This document shows positions 24,621 through 35,798 of a stretch of 64,000 nt of DNA, in pieces. The notes beneath the pieces were generated by a model. That model was not told the DNA's origin. It searched no databases and worked only from the letters and a program-made list of their open reading frames with translations. This stretch comes from Pisaster brevispinus. Taxonomy: Eukaryota; Echinodermata; Asteroidea; Forcipulatida; Asteriidae. The stretch's first letter is position 1; each line of letters begins with the position of its first letter. The translations under genes were made by a program, and so were the position numbers. The DNA lies in assembly GCA_023634235.1 (NCBI GenBank), contig JAMKCF010000141.1, forward strand, positions 105,125 to 169,124. The letters run 5' to 3'.

Positions 24621-25260
24621 TAAATGGCCAAGCTATCTTGGCTCAAGTTCTGATCGCCAAGTTATAGAATGTGGGTCTAGATCCATTGTCATAGTTAGGC
24701 CTCTGTTGAGCTTTAATGCTTAAAAGCGTTGATTGTAACTGGCCAAGTTATCTTGGCACTGAACTCATCTTGGCACTGGACTCAAGTTCTTATGGCTGAG
24801 TCGTAGAATGTGGGTCAAGATCCATTGTCATAGTTAGGCCTCTGGTGAGCTTTAATACTTAATAAAAGCATTGATTGTAACTGGCCAAGTTATCTTGGCA
24901 CTGAACTCAAGTTCTTATGGCTGAGTCGTAGAATGTGGGTTCAGATCCATTGTCATAGTTAGGCCTCTGGTGAGCTTTAATGCTTAAAAGCGTTGATTGT
25001 AACTGGCCAAGTTATCTTGGCACTGAACTCATCTTGGCACTGAACTCAAGTTCTTATGGCTGAGTCGTAGAATGTGGGTTCAGATCCATTGTCATAGTTA
25101 GGCCTCTGGTGAGCTTTAATGCTTAAAAGCGTTGATTGTAACTGGCCAAGTTATCTTGGCACTGAACTCAAGTTCTGATGGCTGAGTCATAGAATGTGAG
25201 TTGAGAATTATAGTCACAGTTAAGGTCATTTACGGAGACATAATTCTTAAAAGGTTGAGC
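24621..25260 (+). repeat. tandem array, ~115-142 bp units, tRNA-like B box
   Basis: Units begin with 'TAACTGGCCAAGTTATCTTG' (first copy 'TAAATGGCCAAGCTATC') at about 24621, 24736, 24878, 25000 and 25139. The longer units carry an extra 'AACTCATCTTGGCACTG' duplication. Each unit contains 'GAATGTGGGTTCAGATCC', which resembles a pol III B box (one mismatch to GGTTCRANNCC), so the unit may derive from a tRNA-like SINE. The last copy is diverged. Confidence 0.85.
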
Positions 25261-25317
25261 GTAAATCTCACTGATCTCAAGTTTTGTTGGCCGAGTTGTC
25301 AAAATCTGGGTTTAGAT

Positions 25318-25420
25318 GTATACAGTGGTGTAGCTAGGGGGTGGGGGCAAGGGGTTGGGGCATGTGCCCAAGGTGTAGCTTGTGTGCTCCAATCACGCAA
25401 GGTTTTTATTTGTAAGCGGT
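25318..25420 (+). repeat. possible DNA-transposon end fragment
   Basis: 'CAGTGGTGTAGCTAGGGGGT' followed by G-rich sequence resembles a widespread metazoan repeat terminus of the form CAGTGGCGTAGC. CAGTG-type ends are seen in hAT-like elements. No matching inverted end is found nearby, so this is a fragment at best. Confidence 0.3.
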
Positions 25421-25949
25421 GTTTTTCATGGTTATGACCAGTATCTCAGAATTATTCCAAGGTGTAGAAAGTTTGTGACAGGGAACCTTGGCGCAACGAA
25501 CCCTAGGCACTCCACTGGATGCATAGTTTTAGTAAACTACAATAACAAATTTTGAAATGTTTCAGTTGTAAGTGACAGAGTGTTTAGTAGACTTCCCGTA
25601 GTTAAAAGGGTTATAAGGTTGGTTAAAAAGTATTAGTTTAATGGTTTGATTCTTGTTTTGGAGACGCTTTTCTATAAGTAAATGATTAAGTTGGAACCTG
25701 CATTTTACATTTTACAGTGTCAAGGAACTTCCAATTACATTTATGTACAGCCACTGATCGTGCTTAAAATTTAGTCAGATTTCAAACATAAAGATAAACT
25801 TCTGGAAGCTGTCGACCACATGGATCATGAGTAACTTGGACTCAGTTTCAGGACAAATGTGCATTTACAGCCCACTTTTACAGCAAAACTTCAGAGGAAA
25901 AATTCCAACATTGACGTATGAGCTTCTTCATCTGAGGAAACTTGAATGA
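25421..25949. other. gene-free stretch, nothing recognised
   Basis: No feature can be supported here. Confidence 0.35.
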
Positions 25950-26230
25950 GGCAACGGTGCTTGTGAATCAATACTCACTGTGTAGGGAAACAGCACTGTC
26001 TCTACCAAGCTTCTCTATTGGACTGGATCGCTGCTCATAAGATGCTACCTGTTTCTTCTATTCCATGACAGTCATCGTGGTCATGGTGTTTGTGCAATCG
26101 GTACTTGTGAATATCAGTAAATACTCAGAGTGGAGATAGAGAACTGTCTCTACCAAGCTTGTCTGTTGGTCTGGATCTCTGCTCATAAGATGCTACCTCT
26201 TTGTTCTACTCTCATGGACTGATGATTTTT
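25950..26230. repeat. degenerate 150-bp tandem duplication
   Basis: 'CTGTCTCTACCAAGCTT' occurs at about 25996 and 26146, each followed by a TGG/CTGGATC block and 'GCTCATAAGATGCTACCT'. Two diverged copies lie 150 bp apart. Confidence 0.75.
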
Positions 26231-28399
26231 AGGAGGTTTGGCTGCATATTTGGCCGTCTCTCCAAGACTGCAATTGTCTTATACTGTTAATGAACCAATG
26301 ATGCCATTCATTCCTGCAGGACCCAGTTTCATAGAGCTGTATATGACCCAAAAAAGTTGCCAAGCACAACAAAGTGATGCTTACCAAAACAATTTTTTCC
26401 ATTTACACGCAGACAATGTGTTTATTTTTACACTCCACTTCAGATTATCTTATAAATAAATGTAATGGCATAAACATGAGCACTGAAAAGGAGGCTTGTT
26501 TAATGCAAATGTAAACTACAATTATAATTGGCCGGAAGTGCCCCCCCCCCTAGACAAAATTGAAGACGAGAGAGTTAAAGTAATATGAAATATCCTGCTC
26601 CCAAAAATGCTTTAAATACCTAGTATTATTTAGTAAGGAAATTAACGGATTTGGGAGGGTTTTTAAAAAACCCAATAAAGCTACTGTAAGGTCTTCCATA
26701 TTTTAACATGTCATTTACACTGTCAGGTTTTAACAATGATTCTTTGAAGCCTTTCTTCAATGGTAAAATGCTGTTCACAAGTCCACGTCCATATTGAGTG
26801 TCAGAAATTAGATCTCTCGCCGCGGTCGTCGTTTAGCTCGGTTTTCGTGGCGATTCGTATTAGCCGGTGCTGCGTTCAAGTTTGAAGCCAGGCCATATGC
26901 TGTTGCGCTGCAACGTTCTTGCAAGATGTATTGTGTAGCTTAAGTCATGTCTGCTCTGCATCACCAATGTGCCAAATAACAACATATGATTTGCATCTAA
27001 ATATAGCTGTGCAAAATAGACAAACAGCTGAGATTTTTGTGATAACTTTTTTTTAAAATTTGTAAATCCCTGACGTAGAACCAATAGATTTTGTTTCCAT
27101 CATCATTGTGCATGAACTCATGCTGAGATTGTACCAAAAAAGAAACTTCATCAAAACACTGCTGTGGGTAGTAATACAAGCCACATTTTTTGATAACTTT
27201 TCATTGATTTTTGTTCATTTACTGTGATTGTCAGTAAACAAAGATCTCTTGTTGCAAGAAGTCATAATTAGACCCTGCTTCTCACCCCCTCCCCCTCCAT
27301 GTTCATCTCGATCTTGTTGTTTGATGAATGTCGCATATACCAAGTGTTGTAGACTTCATTGTGTAGATGTGTGCCTACTGCATTAATGAATAGTTATTTA
27401 GAGAAGATCTACAACAATAACAGTAATAGAATGGATGTAAGAATCTGCATATGGGATCAAGTATATCTGTCTAGATTTTGAGAAGTAACCTTAGAACTAA
27501 TCAAGAAACGTCTTATAGATTCCACGATTATGTAAACAGTTTCTGTTGGGTGGGATCATAAATAAAAATGCATGTTTATCTAAACTCCAGTACTATTAAC
27601 ATCTTACCAAAAATGTATTACACAGTTGCAGTAACAAAAAAAAACCCAAAAAACATTCTGATTGTTTGTAGTTGCAGCTGGAAGTTTAGCCCTCAGCTTG
27701 TTCAATAGTTATCCCTAAAAATGTTTCCACGAATGGGATACACTGGAAACAAAGTGTAATATTTCTGTCTTTGCTCACTTACTGGCAAGTGTTTTGAAAA
27801 TTGTAATACAACATCACAAGTATTCAAAAGTAGTAAATAAATAAATTGAAAACAATTTGGCAAACATATTGTTTGGTTTCCTTTTTGGCTAATTATGTAA
27901 AAATTAGGGCTTTTGAATTTTAAGTGCAAACTTTCTGATGTCCTCAAGCCCTGGTCAATTGATTGTCAAGTCTTAATGCATCCTTTGATCCTCATGGACA
28001 ATGAAATGCACAAAATGAATGGTATGATAAATTAAGTAGGCCCCCCCCCATTTTTGTCTTAGCCCTCAATTGCCAACTAGGAATGGATCCATAACAACTA
28101 GGGTAAACTCACTAAAACCCCTAACAACCAAAATGTTGATAAAATAGCAGAGATGTTACTCAAAATAGAAAATTTCTTCAACACTTACTGTTGGATTGCA
28201 TGCTCTATTTAAAACGCCACATTCTGAAGTTATTTAAGAACTGCCTCTACATGTCGTTGCATGTTTCATTATGTTTATGGTTGTTCTCTTACCTGGCAAG
28301 ACTTAAGAAATCAGCTCAGATTCAGCAAACATTTCTCAAAGTTGACATCATTTCAGATTAGAATACTTCTTAGGAAAGAAGCCTACCAGTTGTTACACC
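26231..28399. other. gene-free stretch, nothing recognised
   Basis: It contains short C runs (26529, 28041) and a small CpG-rich patch at 26816-26870. No recognisable reading frame is present. Confidence 0.35.
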
Positions 28400-28760
28400 A
28401 AGGTACTACCTGTAGATAGTTACAAAAGTAGATAGCAATATATAGTACTTCAGCAGTAAGATAGTACTAGGATAGGTTTTCAGAAAATTAGATAAGTAGA
28501 AGATAGTACTAATAGTATTAGGATAGTAGTAGGATAGTTTATCAGTAGTTAGTATTAGAAGTAGAAGTAGATAGGTTTCAGAAAATTAGATAAGTAGAAG
28601 ATAGTACTAATAGTAATAGGATAGTAGTAGGATAGTTTATCAGTAGTAAGTATTAGAAGTAGAAGTAGATAAGTAGCAGAAGATGGTACAATAGTAACAC
28701 TAAATTGTTATAGGATAGTTTATCAGTAGATAGTGTAGGTTATACCAAGGTAGTAAAAGG
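28400..28760. repeat. GATAG/TAGTA-rich tandem low-complexity repeat
   Basis: Built from 'GATAGTA'-like pieces. A higher unit of about 98 bp starting 'GATAGGTTTTCAGAAAATTA' occurs at about 28472 and again at about 28570. Confidence 0.8.
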
Positions 28761-31727
28761 TGATAGGTAATTTGTTAATAATCTTCAAGAAATGTTTGTA
28801 TAATTATTATGATCTCTCTTGCCAGGTGAGAACAATAGCCATAACAATAAATGAACAACATGTGCCATGAGGTGTTTTCAGATCAGTTTCATGAAAAAGA
28901 AATTCAAGCTTTACCGTATCTTTCATCAGTCATTATCAAGTCATCAGGTTCCATGTTGCATTTTCAATGGATAAATCTTAAACCTACATGACCAAAAATG
29001 TTAAAACTTAAATTTGCATTTTAACTTTGATTCCTAAATAGCCCAACCTTTTTCGCATGAGGTAATGCTCAAATCACTTGTTTTTTATTGACTCTTTTTT
29101 TTTCAATTGATGACCCAACTTTCTTTGTAACAAACTTGTAACTTCCTTTTTTCCTGTTACGAGCAAAACTTTTTTCTGTTTCATGCAAAACTTGTTGTGA
29201 TAAGCACAGGGCTTGAATTTTACACTGGACCAGAGGCCAGTGGTTTTAGGGTGGGGCCAGTAAACTTGCGACCAGACAAGTCCAGCAGTCTTGTGTTTTA
29301 CAATTGAATAACAATACCTCACTGTGTAATATCTTGAACGGACACAAATTATGTTCAAATGCTGACCTTGAGTCTGGAATACCTTTCAATTCGGTTGAGT
29401 AATGAAGTATACTTAATACCCCAAAAGAAAGATGTGACCATTTTCTTACACCTCTTTAGTTCGTAATTGTTCAAATAAAAATAGTTAAATGCATGTTAAA
29501 CTGTATCAGGACTGAGGAAGTTTTTTTATATATTTTGATTCTGGCCGTGTACAAAAGTTTCTTGTCCAGTAAAAGTGTTGAGATACAAGTCCAGAAATCT
29601 CACATTTTTTTCTCCCAAATTCCAGCCCAGAAGCACTGGTTGTATTAAGTTGTGTATACCACACATCGGTGTATAAGGTTAAAAACTGAACAATATTATT
29701 AGTATGCCAATATGGTTAAAATGTTCCTGTTTCAACAACTTGAAAGACTCCCACCAAATATTTGAGCAGCAAATTGAAAATTTTTTCTCCAAACAGCTTA
29801 CCCCAGAAGTATATGGAAACAAGAGTAAATTTCTTGCAGTTTTAAATTATTTACTTCAAAATAGATTGGAGCATTTTGTTTTTGCATTATTTGTTGCAAT
29901 GTCATTATATAATCCTCTTATAAAATTAATTATTATACAAAGCATTTTAAACTCTCCAAAATGAAACTCCAAAATCCTCCTCCGTATTTGCCCTTTGCAC
30001 AATCAGCCATTTGCGCATAGAGCCTTGAGTTGGTGACCTAAGTAAATAGAAGCATGATACAACTCTGTATTGTTACAGTAATGTAATGACACTTTCATCC
30101 AAACAGATGCATAACATACAATACAAAATGACGCATGAAGTCAAGGTTCTACACACACATGGCGGATTCATGCAAAAAGCGAATAATGATTTCTCAACAC
30201 TCCAATGTTTTGACATGGATAAGAATTGAGGTCTGGCACAGTGATAAGCAATTTGTTATTTGGGCCTACAGTCCCAAATCCTCAGTAGGGCAACTTCCCA
30301 AGTTTGATTTTGTAGGATTTATTACCGTTGGCATCAATGAACAATTCCTAATTTTGTATAGGGTAGAAGAAGACAATGATTAACATTAACAAGATACAAT
30401 GCAAAATTGTGAAAATGTGAACAATTGTCATTTAAAATGCCTTTAGTAATTTTGTTTAGAAATGCACTTCTCTGTGCAAACATTATTTTACTGGTTACTT
30501 TTCGAGCAACAAGTAAAACATTTTGTAATAATGGAATTTAGTCTTTGATTTGAATAACTTTTAAAAGCAAAGAAACAAGATTAATGCTGAATGAGTACCC
30601 TCATGTACATATAATTTAAGTAGCATTCAATATATATTTCAATAAGGAAATATCAAAAATGTTATTTGTACTTTTTAAAATGTGTGTGTACACTTGGATG
30701 ATTTGAGACAGGGTCTTTTTCGGAAGAAATATTACTGGGTTTTTTTAAAAGAAGAATTAGTCTTTTTAACAATTTAAATTTGGTTAATTTTTCACCCTGA
30801 GCTAAAGTCAGACTGAAAGCTAATATTGTTGAACTTTTTTTAAACATTGCAACAGACATGCACATAATTATGCAGATATTTATCTTTAAGTGTATAAAAA
30901 GATCTAAATTTGTACGCTTTTATTTATTTTAAAAAAATGCTTTCATTTATGTATTATCAGGATGAAATAAAATAAAATCACAAACTGTTGAATCTCTGTT
31001 AGTAATGTGCTTTTTTGACTGGGCCCCGCGAACAATCATGATTTTCAGTCATTTTTTGTTACAAGGGTGCATTATCATAGAGGCGAATAAAACATTTAAA
31101 CAAAGAAAAGGCACGAGGAGGGGAGTGTGGTTGTGAGTTTGTTAGTGACATTCAAACCGTGTACTTGAAACAAATGCGACAAAAGGTCCACGGTTGCTAT
31201 CACAAAGGAAAACAATTGGGTCTACATTTGACAAAAACCTATAATATTTTGCTGAGAAATTTCCCAAACTGCAACTAGAGAGGGCATTTTGGAAAACATG
31301 CTCGCATGATACAAGCAAAAAAATTACATACCCTATTTTCATGTGTCACTGTGTTGTTCCATCCAATTTTATGGAAATAACAGAATCCAAAATGGCTACA
31401 GTTTTGGTAGCCACATTTAATTTCCATACAAAATTTGAGACTGAATTAATAATTTATACTTCAGTATCACTTTTTAAAAAGATTAAAATTAATAATTATA
31501 ATTGTTTTCAGTAAACGAAATTATAAATAAATCAGTTCACAATATAAGAAAATAATGAAAAAACATGTGTACTGAGCTAAAAAAATACACATTCGCCACA
31601 AAAGGGTATAACCATCCATGTCCATGTTTTCCATATTTTTATTAACTTTAAAAATTGGAAACATTTTACACTATTTTCACCGTTGAGGGCGCTATTTCAC
31701 GGCCAAAAAACCCCCCTGCTGTTTAAG
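28761..31727. other. gene-free stretch, nothing recognised
   Basis: AT-rich. Frames of up to 94 codons (29074-29358 antisense, 29704-29964 sense) have no recognisable similarity and no splice context. No RNA gene is recognised. Confidence 0.35.
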
Positions 31728-31880
31728 AAATAGAATACCCCAGAGTGCAGATTAGGGCTTTTAAAACAGAAGATAAATGTATATATGTAAGTAGGCTTCG
31801 AGCAAGTTTTCGCAAGTTTTCGCCCTCAAAAGCTTTCATGCTTTGTGCTCACAGTTCAGTTCAGCCTATCACATCCCTGA
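31728..31880 (+). repeat. dispersed repeat flanking NCBP1 fragment, left copy
   Basis: Shares 'CCCCAGAGTGCAGATTAGGG' then 'CTTTTAAAACA' and, after a gap, 'CAGCCTATCACATCCCTG' with 36493-36631 in the same orientation. The two copies are about 4.77 kb apart and bracket the NCBP1-like exons. The left copy has an extra duplicated 'CAAGTTTTCG' not seen in the right copy. Confidence 0.85.
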
Positions 31881-32034
31881 TAGGACAACACAAGCTCAAA
31901 CAGCGTCCTCACTGAACTCAAAGGAAGACCAGTCATTGGCTGAGAATGTAACATGGCGCATACACATGCGCACATTTCCATTTTCCATTGATCTCAAGAA
32001 ATGGCAGCGTATGCGAGAGGGTCTATTCAGTTAT

Positions 32035-32310
32035 TAGTTGATGCATGGGCGTGTCTTGGTCAAGGGGTCTAAGACCCCCGGACCAAAGCTCTGGTGTTTC
32101 TGATCAGCAGAGTGTGGGATCGGGTCCTGGTTCAGGTCCTGATGTTGACGCTTGTGTCACTTAGCCATTGTTGCTTTGTCCTTTGGATGGGACGTAAAGC
32201 TGTGTTGTGTAATGCATGTGGAAACACAAATTGCACTTATCCTTAAGAGAGGGGGTTTGCCCAGGTGCTTCAGGTATGGTTTACTGCACCTTGTTTCACC
32301 CTTACAAGGT
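32035..32310 (+). repeat. tRNA-derived SINE copy (diverged)
   Basis: 'CCTTTGGATGGGACGTAAAG' followed by 'TGTTGTGTAATGCATGTG' and 'TTGCACTTATCCTTAAGAGA' is the body of the same SINE type seen at 1.48 kb. Upstream lies a decayed tRNA-like head with 'GGTCCTGGTTCAGGTCCTG', near the B-box pattern. I recall this family as abundant in echinoderms and other invertebrates. It ends close to a pyrimidine-rich stretch. Confidence 0.6.
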
Positions 32311-32408
32311 ACCCCTTCAACACCCCCTTCCACACCACCTTCACCCCTTCTGCACCCCTTTCAACAACCCCTTCAACCCTCTTACACACCCCTTCGCCCC
32401 TACAACAG
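32306..32408. repeat. C-rich CCCCTTCAACA simple repeat
   Basis: Degenerate repetition of 'ACCCCTTC' and 'CACCCC' units. The three overlapping proline/threonine-rich frames here arise from this composition. Confidence 0.8.
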
Positions 32409-32478
32409 ATAGATTTGTCCACTTTCCTGATATGCAGATATAGAACTTATCCCTTAAAATATTTTGTATCTTTGCCAG

Positions 32479-32549
32479 AAAGAGAAAGAAGGACCATGTT
32501 CCGATGTTGAGGATGTGGCACAGCGACACACCCCACCCCCCAGGAAGAT
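32479..32549 (+). CDS. NCBP1-like exon a (frameshifted)
   Basis: Acceptor 'TTTGCCAG' precedes the exon and donor 'GTAAGT' follows. The first base completes a codon. The frame then reads KRKKDHVPMLRMWHSDTPHP, matching human VPMLQVWTADKPHP in position and spacing. A run of six Cs (32536-32541) then shifts the frame. With five Cs the exon would end in phase 0 with Gln-Glu-Asp, exactly where the family has Gln-Glu-Glu, and would join exon b in phase. The exon is 71 bp as it stands. The C-run change is either a true mutation or a homopolymer length error. Confidence 0.85.
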
Positions 32550-33315
32550 GTAAGTTGTTCATCAATGGCCTCAATAGTGTCTCCAAGTCTCTCCAAAGGG
32601 ACAACATGAGAAATGAAGCATAAAATGAACCAAATGCAATACTAGCGTCGGAACTCTTCATCATTGAATCAGTGCCAGAACTAATTTGTTCAATTGAGTT
32701 TCTTTGACATGTTAAAGCATGCATTATCGCATGGACAACATCGGTAATAGTCAAAGACCATCATCGCACTTTGTGTGACCCAGCATGTACTTGAATAAAC
32801 CAACTTCTGGAAGTTGAAGCTGAATCAGTCATTGTGTTCACTAGAAGATAAGTGAAAAACCCCCTTGTATGTTTTCACTGTTTTCAAGCGTCAGGTTTTC
32901 GAGCTCAAAACTAATTGTTTGACTCATTTCTCAAAACCTGAAGCACTTTAAGGACAAATATGTTGGGAAAAATGTTGCACATTAACCATCTTTATACCAT
33001 GTTAATTGTGTGCAAACATCTTTGAGCACTTATATTTTCATTGTTATCAATGTTGTGCAACAAAAATTAAAGAAATGTACGTGGGAACCAGAGGTTTCAC
33101 CTGAAAATGCTCAAATAACGGCGAGACTTCCGCAATCTATTTTATGTTCAGTGTGTTGTTCACTTCCTCAACAATGTTCTGCCGTTTTTACTTTCAAAAT
33201 AAATGTTCTAAGAATATTTGCCCTCCATCATTTAACAAAAAGAATTGTCTTTGTAGAGGGTGATGAGAAAAGACGAACATTTTTCTAATTTGTCCTTTCT
33301 CATGGCATTTATCAG

Positions 33316-33531
33316 ACTATTGACTGCCTGTGGGCCCAGACGACCAAACTCCGTCGGGACGACTGGAACCAGAAGAGCATCCTTCGCTCCTACCTGTCCT
33401 TGGATAGCATCCTGTGCGAGGCTCTTCAGCACACCTTGCCGCAGTTCACCGTCCCGCCCCACAATGAGGACTGTGTCTACCCTCTACCCAAGGTCGTCTT
33501 CAGGATGTTTGACTACACAGACGCACCCGAG
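33316..33531 (+). CDS. NCBP1-like exon b
   Basis: The 216-bp exon is exactly 72 codons in phase 0, between acceptor 'ATTTATCAG' and donor 'GTATGA'. It begins TIDCLWAQ (family: LDCLWAQ), contains [10 protein letters not shown], which is identical to human, and ends [12 protein letters not shown] (family: [12 protein letters not shown]). Base composition is clearly richer in G and C than the flanking introns, as expected for a constrained exon. There is no internal stop. Antisense and shifted frames over this interval are shadows. Confidence 0.93.
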
Positions 33532-34150
33532 GTATGATTGGTAATAAGAACTGTGTAGGTTATGTCGGTGCAAAAAACGCTGTATCTCCTAAAATAGCAC
33601 TGAAGTTACACACCAGTTTGAAATTGTCAAAACCTTGTATCTCGTCAAAATAGCCTGAATGTATGCACAAAACAAGTATGCATCAATATCGATTTGTGCT
33701 TGGAGCATTTCTTTGCGAAGTACATTGTTTTTGCACTAATACGACGATGTTTTGAATTCTCTTTTTAACACTGCTGCTTCCAAGAAGAACCAGGGTTGAG
33801 ATAAAGTAGAATCTACACTTTTCAGACAGTGTACTCTGCTTGTCTACAAGAAAAAAGCACTGCAAATCTTCCAATCTTACTGAAGCCCGATTCACACTTC
33901 GGGCAAAAGCAAAAGGGAGCACATTTTTGTGACACAAACAGTCGGAATGTGCTGTTTTCCACTCGTATACACAATGAAATATATATCAGGCTTTTTTCGA
34001 TTGATAATAATACCCTTGGTCATCAAGTATGCTTTCAAGATGTCATCTCCATTGTTAGTTTCTGACGGTATAGTTTTCATCTACACATTATTCAACCGGT
34101 ATGAAAACGGATAATGTTTTAAGAGAAATGTTGGCCGTTCATCTTTGCAG

Positions 34151-34248
34151 GGCCCCACCATGCCAGGACATCATTCCATTGAGAGGTACTTAGTTGAAGA
34201 GCAACTGAGCTGCATCATTACTGCCTATGTCAAGGATCGCAAGGAGTG
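34151..34248 (+). CDS. NCBP1-like exon c
   Basis: Acceptor 'ATCTTTGCAG' and donor 'GTGAGT' frame a 98-bp exon (32 codons plus two bases). It starts GPTMPGHHSIERY, close to the family GPVMPGSHSVERF, and continues with VEEQL and DRKE. The split codon TG|C restores the conserved cysteine of the RKTCAAQL region with exon d. The phase is consistent with both neighbours, so this intron-exon junction set is intact. Confidence 0.92.
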
Positions 34249-34796
34249 GTGAGTTTCCAGACAATATTCTTTTCCTTTTTCTTTGAGGCGTGAGAAGATA
34301 AAAAACATCTCCTTGAAAAAAAACCAACAGTTGATGATTTTATTCCTACTTCTAAAGTTTCCGGTACGTTTTTTGATTTGTATAGACCATGTAACCTGTG
34401 ACATCACATGTTTACAAAGGAGCCACAGAGCCTAGACTTCCTGCAGGCACAAATTGTACACAACATTAAAGCTTATATTTTATGGGGGTTGCACCGTCTG
34501 TTTTTTTTATCAACTTTCGATATGAAGAAAGGGGGCACATCTCAAAATGTGTTCAGCCCGTATTTTTATAACTCTTGAATTTATGTAGAAATTATGACAC
34601 AATATGTAAAAATTTCCAGTATAACCAGTGTAGTATCTCCCCTACCAGAAAGGCTCTGGAATGTACATGGTCACTCTTTTTGTAAACAAAGGTTACATTG
34701 TCTATGTAAAGTAATGTTTGTACCAGAACAATTTAGCTGAGAAAGTTGAAAACACGTTTTTAGAATGATATCCTCACCTCGTTTCTGCTGTTCCAG

Positions 34797-34974
34797 CGCT
34801 GCCAAGTTAGTGAGTCATCACGGCAAGGCCAGAGTCCCTCTCAACTACATGATTGTAGAGGTGGTGTTCGGTCAGCTCTTCAACTTACCTCATCCCGTCA
34901 AGCTGGAAGCAGCCTACGCCAGTCTCCTGCTGGCTTCAATGCATGTCATGTGCCTACCAAGCCTCAGCGGCTAA
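34797..34974 (+). CDS. NCBP1-like exon d, decayed 3' end
   Basis: After the acceptor 'GTTCCAG' the frame reads CAAKLVSHHGKARVPLNY and IVEVVFGQLFNLP, matching the family (CAAQLVSYPGKNKIPLNY, IVEVIFAELFQLP). Similarity stops at about 34930 after SLLL. The family then has about 20 more residues and a phase-1 donor, but here the frame runs on without similarity to TAA at 34972-34974. No suitable donor is present. In the next frame a weak trace (LQ, then AYQAS near 34952-34965) could be the remnant of the lost LQPGSLPQVLAQAT segment, implying a small deletion. This exon is the strongest sign of decay. Confidence 0.85.
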
Positions 34975-35060
34975 TTTGGACATGTCCTTGGTATTAATTT
35001 CTGCTGTTGACTGAAGTTATGATATCAGGTCCATGTTGTGATTCTTAATTTAACGTACAG

Positions 35061-35172
35061 AGCTTCTGTACGAGAGACTGGATAATATGAATCTCAACTG
35101 CACTGATCGGTTTGTCAATTGGTTCTCTCATCACCTCAGCAATTTTCAATTCCGCTGGAGCTGGGATGAATG
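35061..35172 (+). CDS. NCBP1-like exon e
   Basis: Acceptor 'TTTAACGTACAG' precedes the exon and donor 'GTGAGT' follows. The 112-bp exon starts in phase 1 and ends with two bases of a Trp codon. It encodes [26 protein letters not shown] and RWSWDE, nearly identical to the family ([32 protein letters not shown]). The next family exon (starting after WSDCL) is not found in the remaining 7 kb before the satellite, so the block ends here. Confidence 0.92.
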
Positions 35173-35657
35173 GTGAGTGTTTACTTCAAAGAAGGGCTTC
35201 AAGGTCAAATTCAGTTTTGTGCTGCACTCATTCTTCAAAAGATAGAGTCGTTCAGGCATGTGTTTTCACAGGATTGTTCCTGATTTCAGGATTTTCTCAA
35301 AATCTCCTCCAGCCTTCAATTTTTCTTGAAACAAGTATAGCAGTCCACTCAAGTTATTTGTGTTGGTCATGAGGCTAATTTCAACCTGTTTTTATCAAAT
35401 ATCATTGAAATTCAGGAAGGAACTAAAATTTCTCTGTCCAAAAATGTACATGCCCATGTATTTGAAATGTGCCATTGGATGTTTTTTATGTTAACAAATT
35501 ACACACAGCAAGAGTGGGAAATCCAACTGGCATTTGCACTGTTTTAATGTCAAGCCAGATACTTGCAATATCTTTTTCAAAAGGGCTCTAACCATTGACA
35601 AATAAGTGCATCACAAAGATGCAATATAGAATTCAAATCACAGGTTACCTATACATG
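35173..35657. other. post-NCBP1 non-coding stretch
   Basis: After the GTGAGT donor I find no exon with the family's next conserved segment. The 86-codon frame at 35112-35372 is mainly a shifted read of exon e and intron. Confidence 0.5.
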
Positions 35658-35798
35658 TATATTTGGATTGCGGTAACACCATGTGTACTGCCGTGGAGTA
35701 GATTGAATCAAGCAGAATAAAGCAAGACCTAGATCCCAAAGAACAAAATCTACACAGCAAAGTAGATATACACATGGTGTTACGGCAAACCGAATATA
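35658..35798. repeat. snap-back inverted repeat (~31-bp arms)
   Basis: The left arm 35658-35688 ('TATATTTGGATTGCGGTAAC' then 'ACCATGTGTAC') pairs with the right arm 35767-35798 ('TATACACATGGTGTTACGGC' then 'AAACCGAATATA') with few mismatches. Weaker pairing continues inward. The loop is about 80 bp. It may be a small MITE or a fold-back element. It has no coding content. Confidence 0.88.

Larger units (their letters stand above)
32479..35172 (+). pseudogene. NCBP1 (CBP80) exon block, broken/partial
   Basis: Five exon-like blocks encode residues collinear with nuclear cap-binding protein subunit 1, the large MIF4G-fold subunit of the nuclear cap-binding complex that binds capped RNA with NCBP2. 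From my recollection of the human protein they span roughly residues 204-433 of 790, the end of the first MIF4G domain and part of the second. Splice sites are good (GTAAGT, GTATGA, GTGAGT donors; pyrimidine-AG acceptors), so this is not a processed copy. Three faults stand out. Six Cs at 32536-32541, where five keep the frame, shift the first block. The fourth block loses about 20 conserved residues and runs into a stop at 34972. I find no exons for the N-terminal or C-terminal parts. It is probably an unprocessed pseudogene or gene fragment. Assembly indels are the alternative for the C run. Confidence 0.85.

Noticed and set aside
32152..32510. Proline-rich overlapping frames
   Set aside because: They arise from the SINE body and the CCCCTTC simple repeat.
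33232..33544. Antisense and shifted frames over NCBP1 exon b
   Set aside because: Shadows of the true phase-0 frame, which matches NCBP1.
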